A stretch of DNA of 64,000 bases from an uncultured Spartobacteria bacterium (GTDB taxonomy: Bacteria; Verrucomicrobiota; Verrucomicrobiia; Chthoniobacterales; Chthoniobacteraceae). The notes beneath the pieces were generated by a model. That model was not told where the DNA came from, searched no databases, and saw only the letters and a program-made list of their open reading frames with translations. Shown here piece after piece: positions 61,567 to 64,000 of the stretch (positions are counted from its first letter, which is position 1; every line of letters starts with the position of its first letter). Where the stretch lies: contig CAIURC010000033.1 in NCBI GenBank assembly GCA_903901425.1, positions 16,331 through 80,330 on the forward strand, in the 5' to 3' direction. Made by a program: the position numbers and the translations under genes.

Positions 61567-61871
61567 ACGCAGCGGTTTCCGGGATGAACGGCCTCCGAAC
61601 GGGGATTGTTGGGGTCAGGGTGGAACTCTTGACAGGTTGACACTTGAGCGGTCCTGATGTCCGCCAGAAAGCTCCAAATCCTTTCCGGAACCCAGCCCAT
61701 CGCTTTCGCTCGATCCAATCTTCGCCACTGCTGACTCACGTTCGCCGCGCTTCGTCTCGATCACTTTTCGCCGAGGCGGCAAGTCCGGGCAGGAGGGAGC
61801 TTTGTTTTTTAGCCGCAGTCCTCAGCGGCCAAGAGTAACGATTTTGCCGCCGTGGTTAAGCCGGGAAGCGG
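61567..61871. other. Intergenic stretch without a recognised gene
   Basis: About 305 bp between convergent genes. A minus-strand frame with a TGGGTTCCGGAAAGG-like region can be read through it, but it overlaps the oxidoreductase 3' end and has no recognised homology. No terminator hairpin is convincing. Confidence 0.4.
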
Positions 61872-62270
61872 CTACCACAACAGCACGGTCAGCCCGCTGA
61901 CATGCTGAAAGTGGTGGTCGGCAGTCGCCAACGGAAGGCCGGATTGCAGCGCGATGGCGGCGATCCAGATGTCGTTTTGCGGGATGGGCGCTCCTGCTTG
62001 GGCGAGTTGAGCGGAGATGCGTCCATAAACTTCCGGGGCGGACTCATCGGGGACCAGCACGTCCACGGCTTCGAGGAAGCGGGTGATCTGCTGGAGGTTC
62101 TTTTCGGGACGGGCGGAGCGGAACGCGCCCGCATAAAGTTCGGCCAAGGCCGCTTGGGGCAGGTAAAGTTCCTCGCAGGCGTCGAGTTTCCCGGCCAATG
62201 CGTTGCCGTCGCGGAAGTGGCGCACGACAACGCTGGTATCCAACAAAACTCCGTTACCAGGAGTCGCCAT
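61872..62270 (-). CDS. vapC: VapC-like PIN-domain toxin
   Basis: This 132-residue PIN protein starts at ATG 62270. It has VLLDTSVVVRHFRDG with Asp, AALAELYAGAF with Glu, NDIWIAAIALQSG with Asp, and LATADHHFQHV with Asp. All active-site acids are kept. It overlaps the antitoxin gene by 17 bp. It probably acts as an endoribonuclease. Confidence 0.88.
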   Translation of the reverse strand: MATPGNGVLLDTSVVVRHFRDGNALAGKLDACEELYLPQAALAELYAGAFRSARPEKNLQQITRFLEAVDVLVPDESAPEVYGRISAQLAQAGAPIPQNDIWIAAIALQSGLPLATADHHFQHVSGLTVLLW

Positions 62271-62472
62271 CAACCCGATCTGCTTCGGCCTTCACAGCCC
62301 GCTCGAAGTCCTCGCCTTCCTCGCCCGCCATGCAGCCCGCCGTGGCCAGCAACGCGGCACGGCGGCGTTCGTGGCTCTTGGGATTGAGGCCGTGGACGTA
62401 GCGGGCGACTTCCACCAGCTTGGGCGGCGGCAGTTCTCGCAGGTCTCGCACGATCGATTCGATCACAGTCAT
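62254..62472 (-). CDS. Small antitoxin partner of the PIN toxin
   Basis: This 72-residue protein has IVRDLRELPPPKLVEVARYVHGL at the N terminus, resembling DUF2281-like or VapB-like antitoxins, and an acidic C terminus (AGEEGEDFERAVKAEADR). Overlap with the toxin gene shows they are expressed together. Family assignment is by context more than by motif. The IS element inserted about 58 bp upstream. Confidence 0.7.
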   Translation of the reverse strand: MTVIESIVRDLRELPPPKLVEVARYVHGLNPKSHERRRAALLATAGCMAGEEGEDFERAVKAEADRVDGDSW

Positions 62473-62530
62473 ACAGCGGGTATGATAAAGCAGCTAAAAG
62501 AAGAAGGCGAGCACGGACTACGGGCGAGCC

Positions 62531-62557
62531 TGTTGACTCAAAAAGGATGACACCGGC
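62531..62557 (+). repeat. Left terminal inverted repeat of the IS
   Basis: Matches the right end at about 24 of 27 aligned positions (one indel), running TGTTG, then CTCAAAAA, then ATGACACCG. Confidence 0.8.
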
Positions 62558-62574
62558 AACCCAAGGGGATGTCG

Positions 62575-63771
62575 ATGAGTCAAAAAGTGAGAATGGAGCT
62601 GCTTCCACGCCTAAGGCAGCGATACCTGAGCCGTGGGCGTGAGGGAAAAAGTCGGCTTCTGGATGCAGTGGTCGAGCAGTTTGGATACAGCCGAGAACAT
62701 AAGATAAAGCTGCTCGGCGCCAAGGTAGGTTGGGGGGGAGACCCGGTAGCCAGCAAGGGCCGCCCGACCATCTACAAGGCGGAGGCTGTGGATGTGTTAT
62801 GGACGATCTGGAAAGTAGCTGAGCAACCCTGTGGCAAGCGGTTGGCCGTCTTACGAGGGCTTTGGTTGCCGTACTACGAGCGCCACCACGGCAAGCTGAG
62901 CACCGATGTGCGCAAAGCCGTGCTCAAAATCAGTCCAGCCCAGATCGACAGGCTTCTTGCCCCAAAGAAAGCCAAGTCGATCACCAAGGGGCGATGCGGA
63001 ACCAAACCGGGCGGACTTCTCAAAACGCAGATACCGATCCGGACTGACAACTGGGACATCACGCGTCCGGGTTATCTTGAAGCGGACTCCGTGGCCCATT
63101 GCGGTGCGAGCTTGGAAGGGGATTTTGTCTGGAGCATTACCTACACAGACATCCTGAGCGGCTGGACGGCTAACCGGGCCGTCTGGAACAAGGGAGCTGC
63201 CGGGATTGTGGAATCAACGAGGGAGGTGGAGGCAACGCTTCCTTTTGATGTGCTCGGGTTTGATTGCGACAATGGAAGCGAGTTCCTCAACTGGCACCTC
63301 GTCTGCTACTTCCAGGAGCGGCAGCGCCCTGTGGGCTTCACACGCTCGCGGCCGTACCACAAAGACGATAACGGCCATGTGGAACAGAAGAACTGGACCC
63401 GGGTGAGGCAACTCCTTGGGTATGGGCGGCTGGAAGACCCAAGCCTTCTGCCTGCAATCAATGAAATATACCGAGAGATCTGGGATCCTCTGCAAAACTT
63501 CTTCATGCCCTCGGCCAAACTTGTGTCCAAGAATCGGCACGGAGCGAAGATCCAGCGATGCCACGACATCCCCCGGACGCCTTGCGACCGGCTTTTGGAG
63601 TGTGGGGAAATCCCGGCAGCGCGGAAAAAAGAGCTCCGCAGAGAGCGGGCGTCGCTGGATCCGTTCCTACTGCACCAAAAACTCGAGCGGGCACTGGCGC
63701 GCGTGCTCCAGCGGGCGCTCCACTCCAGTCGCCCTACGGGCTCCTTGCGTTCCACGCCCGCTGAAGCATGA
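62575..63771 (+). CDS. DDE/integrase-core transposase
   Basis: This 398-residue protein starts at ATG 62575, seven bases past an AAGGGG site; ATG 62569 is also in frame. An N-terminal HTH-like region (LLDAVVEQFGYSREHKIKLLGA) precedes the catalytic core. The catalytic acids, counted from 62569, are D173 in LEADSVAH, D234 in FDCDNGSEF and E272 in GHVEQKNW. The frame is intact, so the element may be active. The C terminus is Arg-rich (ARKKELRRERAS). Confidence 0.87.
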   Translation: MSQKVRMELLPRLRQRYLSRGREGKSRLLDAVVEQFGYSREHKIKLLGAKVGWGGDPVASKGRPTIYKAEAVDVLWTIWKVAEQPCGKRLAVLRGLWLPYYERHHGKLSTDVRKAVLKISPAQIDRLLAPKKAKSITKGRCGTKPGGLLKTQIPIRTDNWDITRPGYLEADSVAHCGASLEGDFVWSITYTDILSGWTANRAVWNKGAAGIVESTREVEATLPFDVLGFDCDNGSEFLNWHLVCYFQERQRPVGFTRSRPYHKDDNGHVEQKNWTRVRQLLGYGRLEDPSLLPAINEIYREIWDPLQNFFMPSAKLVSKNRHGAKIQRCHDIPRTPCDRLLECGEIPAARKKELRRERASLDPFLLHQKLERALARVLQRALHSSRPTGSLRSTPAEA

Positions 63772-63830
63772 TCGTCTAAAACCACGGTGTCATGACTTAT
63801 GAGTCAACGACTTCCCAGTCCATGACTTCC

Positions 63831-63858
63831 GTCGGTGTCATTCATTTTTGAGGCAACA
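63831..63858 (-). repeat. Right terminal inverted repeat of the IS
   Basis: Inverted partner of the left repeat. Its stop-containing sequence also ends the truncated minus-strand reading frame coming from outside the window. Confidence 0.8.
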
Positions 63859-64000
63859 AATTCGTCCAAGAGATCCCGTGGACACTTTCCTTTTCAGTGC
63901 GCGCAAACGGATTCAGTCCGCCGTCCTCGGCCACCGCATGATGGAACGCAGGCGTCTGATTCAACCCGGTGGCGGCTGACGTCCGAACGCCCAGTCCCCC
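63842..64000 (-). pseudogene. 3' end of an open reading frame, probably cut by the IS
   Basis: A minus-strand frame stays open from the right edge for 52 codons and stops at a TGA inside the right inverted repeat. The peptide (for example LNQTPAFHHAVAEDGGLNPFA) has protein-like composition. The last seven codons before the stop lie in or against IS sequence, so a longer gene was probably truncated by insertion. No family is recognised. Confidence 0.35.

Larger units (their letters stand above)
62531..63858 (+). mobile_element. Insertion sequence with one DDE transposase
   Basis: About 1.33 kb flanked by imperfect inverted repeats of 27-28 bases. The left end reads TGTTGACTCAAAAAGG and the right end (reverse complement) TGTTGCCTCAAAAATG, both continuing to ATGACACCG. 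One transposase fills the element. No clear target-site duplication is seen. It has an integrase-core transposase; the IS family could not be named. Confidence 0.8.

Noticed and set aside
61461..61739. A 92-codon minus-strand frame at the end of the oxidoreductase gene
   Set aside because: It overlaps the oxidoreductase C terminus and has no recognisable homology; it might be a remnant, but the evidence is too weak.
1..64000. CRISPR arrays, prophage or integrative element
   Set aside because: No regularly spaced direct repeats, integrase, phage structural genes or duplicated tRNA end were found by reading.

Overview
The window is GC-rich bacterial DNA (by eye about 60% or more). It most likely comes from a Verrucomicrobiota (PVC-group) chromosome. 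The evidence is lineage-style content rather than a marker gene: secreted sulfatases, a secreted FAD-dependent oxidoreductase, long secreted proteins combining a coiled coil with leucine-rich repeats (LRRs), DUF885 and DUF6580 proteins, and many PIN-domain toxin-antitoxin pairs. No rRNA or other taxonomic marker is present, so this assignment is an inference.

Layout. 1-5.1 kb is core metabolism: a TMEM14 fragment, an SDR, cysI and gnd on the minus strand, then pgsA. 5.3-6.85 kb holds an intact vapBC pair, a small Cys-rich protein and a decayed phd-vapC pair. 7-11.7 kb carries a DUF6580 membrane protein, a PH-domain protein and a translationally coupled pepF / helical-repeat / serine hydrolase operon. 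11.76-22.93 kb is a tandem array of six paralogous secreted proteins, all on the minus strand. One is frameshifted, and four share a strongly conserved promoter-like element. A sulfatase follows. 24.5-31.9 kb is a lipid/polyene-type biosynthetic block: GT2 and polysaccharide deacetylase on the plus strand, facing ketosynthase-like, LolA-like, ACP, FAD oxidoreductase, acyl-adenylating enzyme and acyltransferase genes on the minus strand. 32.1-34.0 kb is an H-NOX sensor overlapping an HNOBA-type nucleotide cyclase. 34.1-40.98 kb has a porin-like protein, a DedA-like protein, a sulfatase-esterase fusion, a condensation-like acyltransferase and a halogenase-like flavoenzyme. 41.2-41.7 kb is a YefM/YoeB pair. 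41.9-47.4 kb is a DUF885 protein plus a tight operon of DUF429-like protein, methyltransferase, flavoprotein and type III polyketide synthase. 47.6-53.8 kb carries an esterase, thiG, an orphan ABC ATPase, rodA and an AT3-SGNH acyltransferase. A tRNA-Arg(CCT) precedes an exopolysaccharide export trio at 54.1-58.3 kb. 58.4-64 kb has two PIN toxin-antitoxin modules, a secreted FAD oxidoreductase, and an IS element abutting the end of a truncated reading frame.

How the genes fit together. Much of the accessory content concerns the cell surface: array proteins, sulfatases, exopolysaccharide export, surface acylation and shape (rodA). The two lipid/polyketide blocks probably make envelope-associated lipids or pigments. 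The H-NOX/cyclase pair is a candidate gas-responsive second-messenger system. Five toxin-antitoxin loci (one decayed) and one IS mark the more fluid segments. The strongest candidates for something undescribed are the six-gene array with its shared promoter, the H-NOX/HNOBA cyclase pair, and the two biosynthetic blocks.
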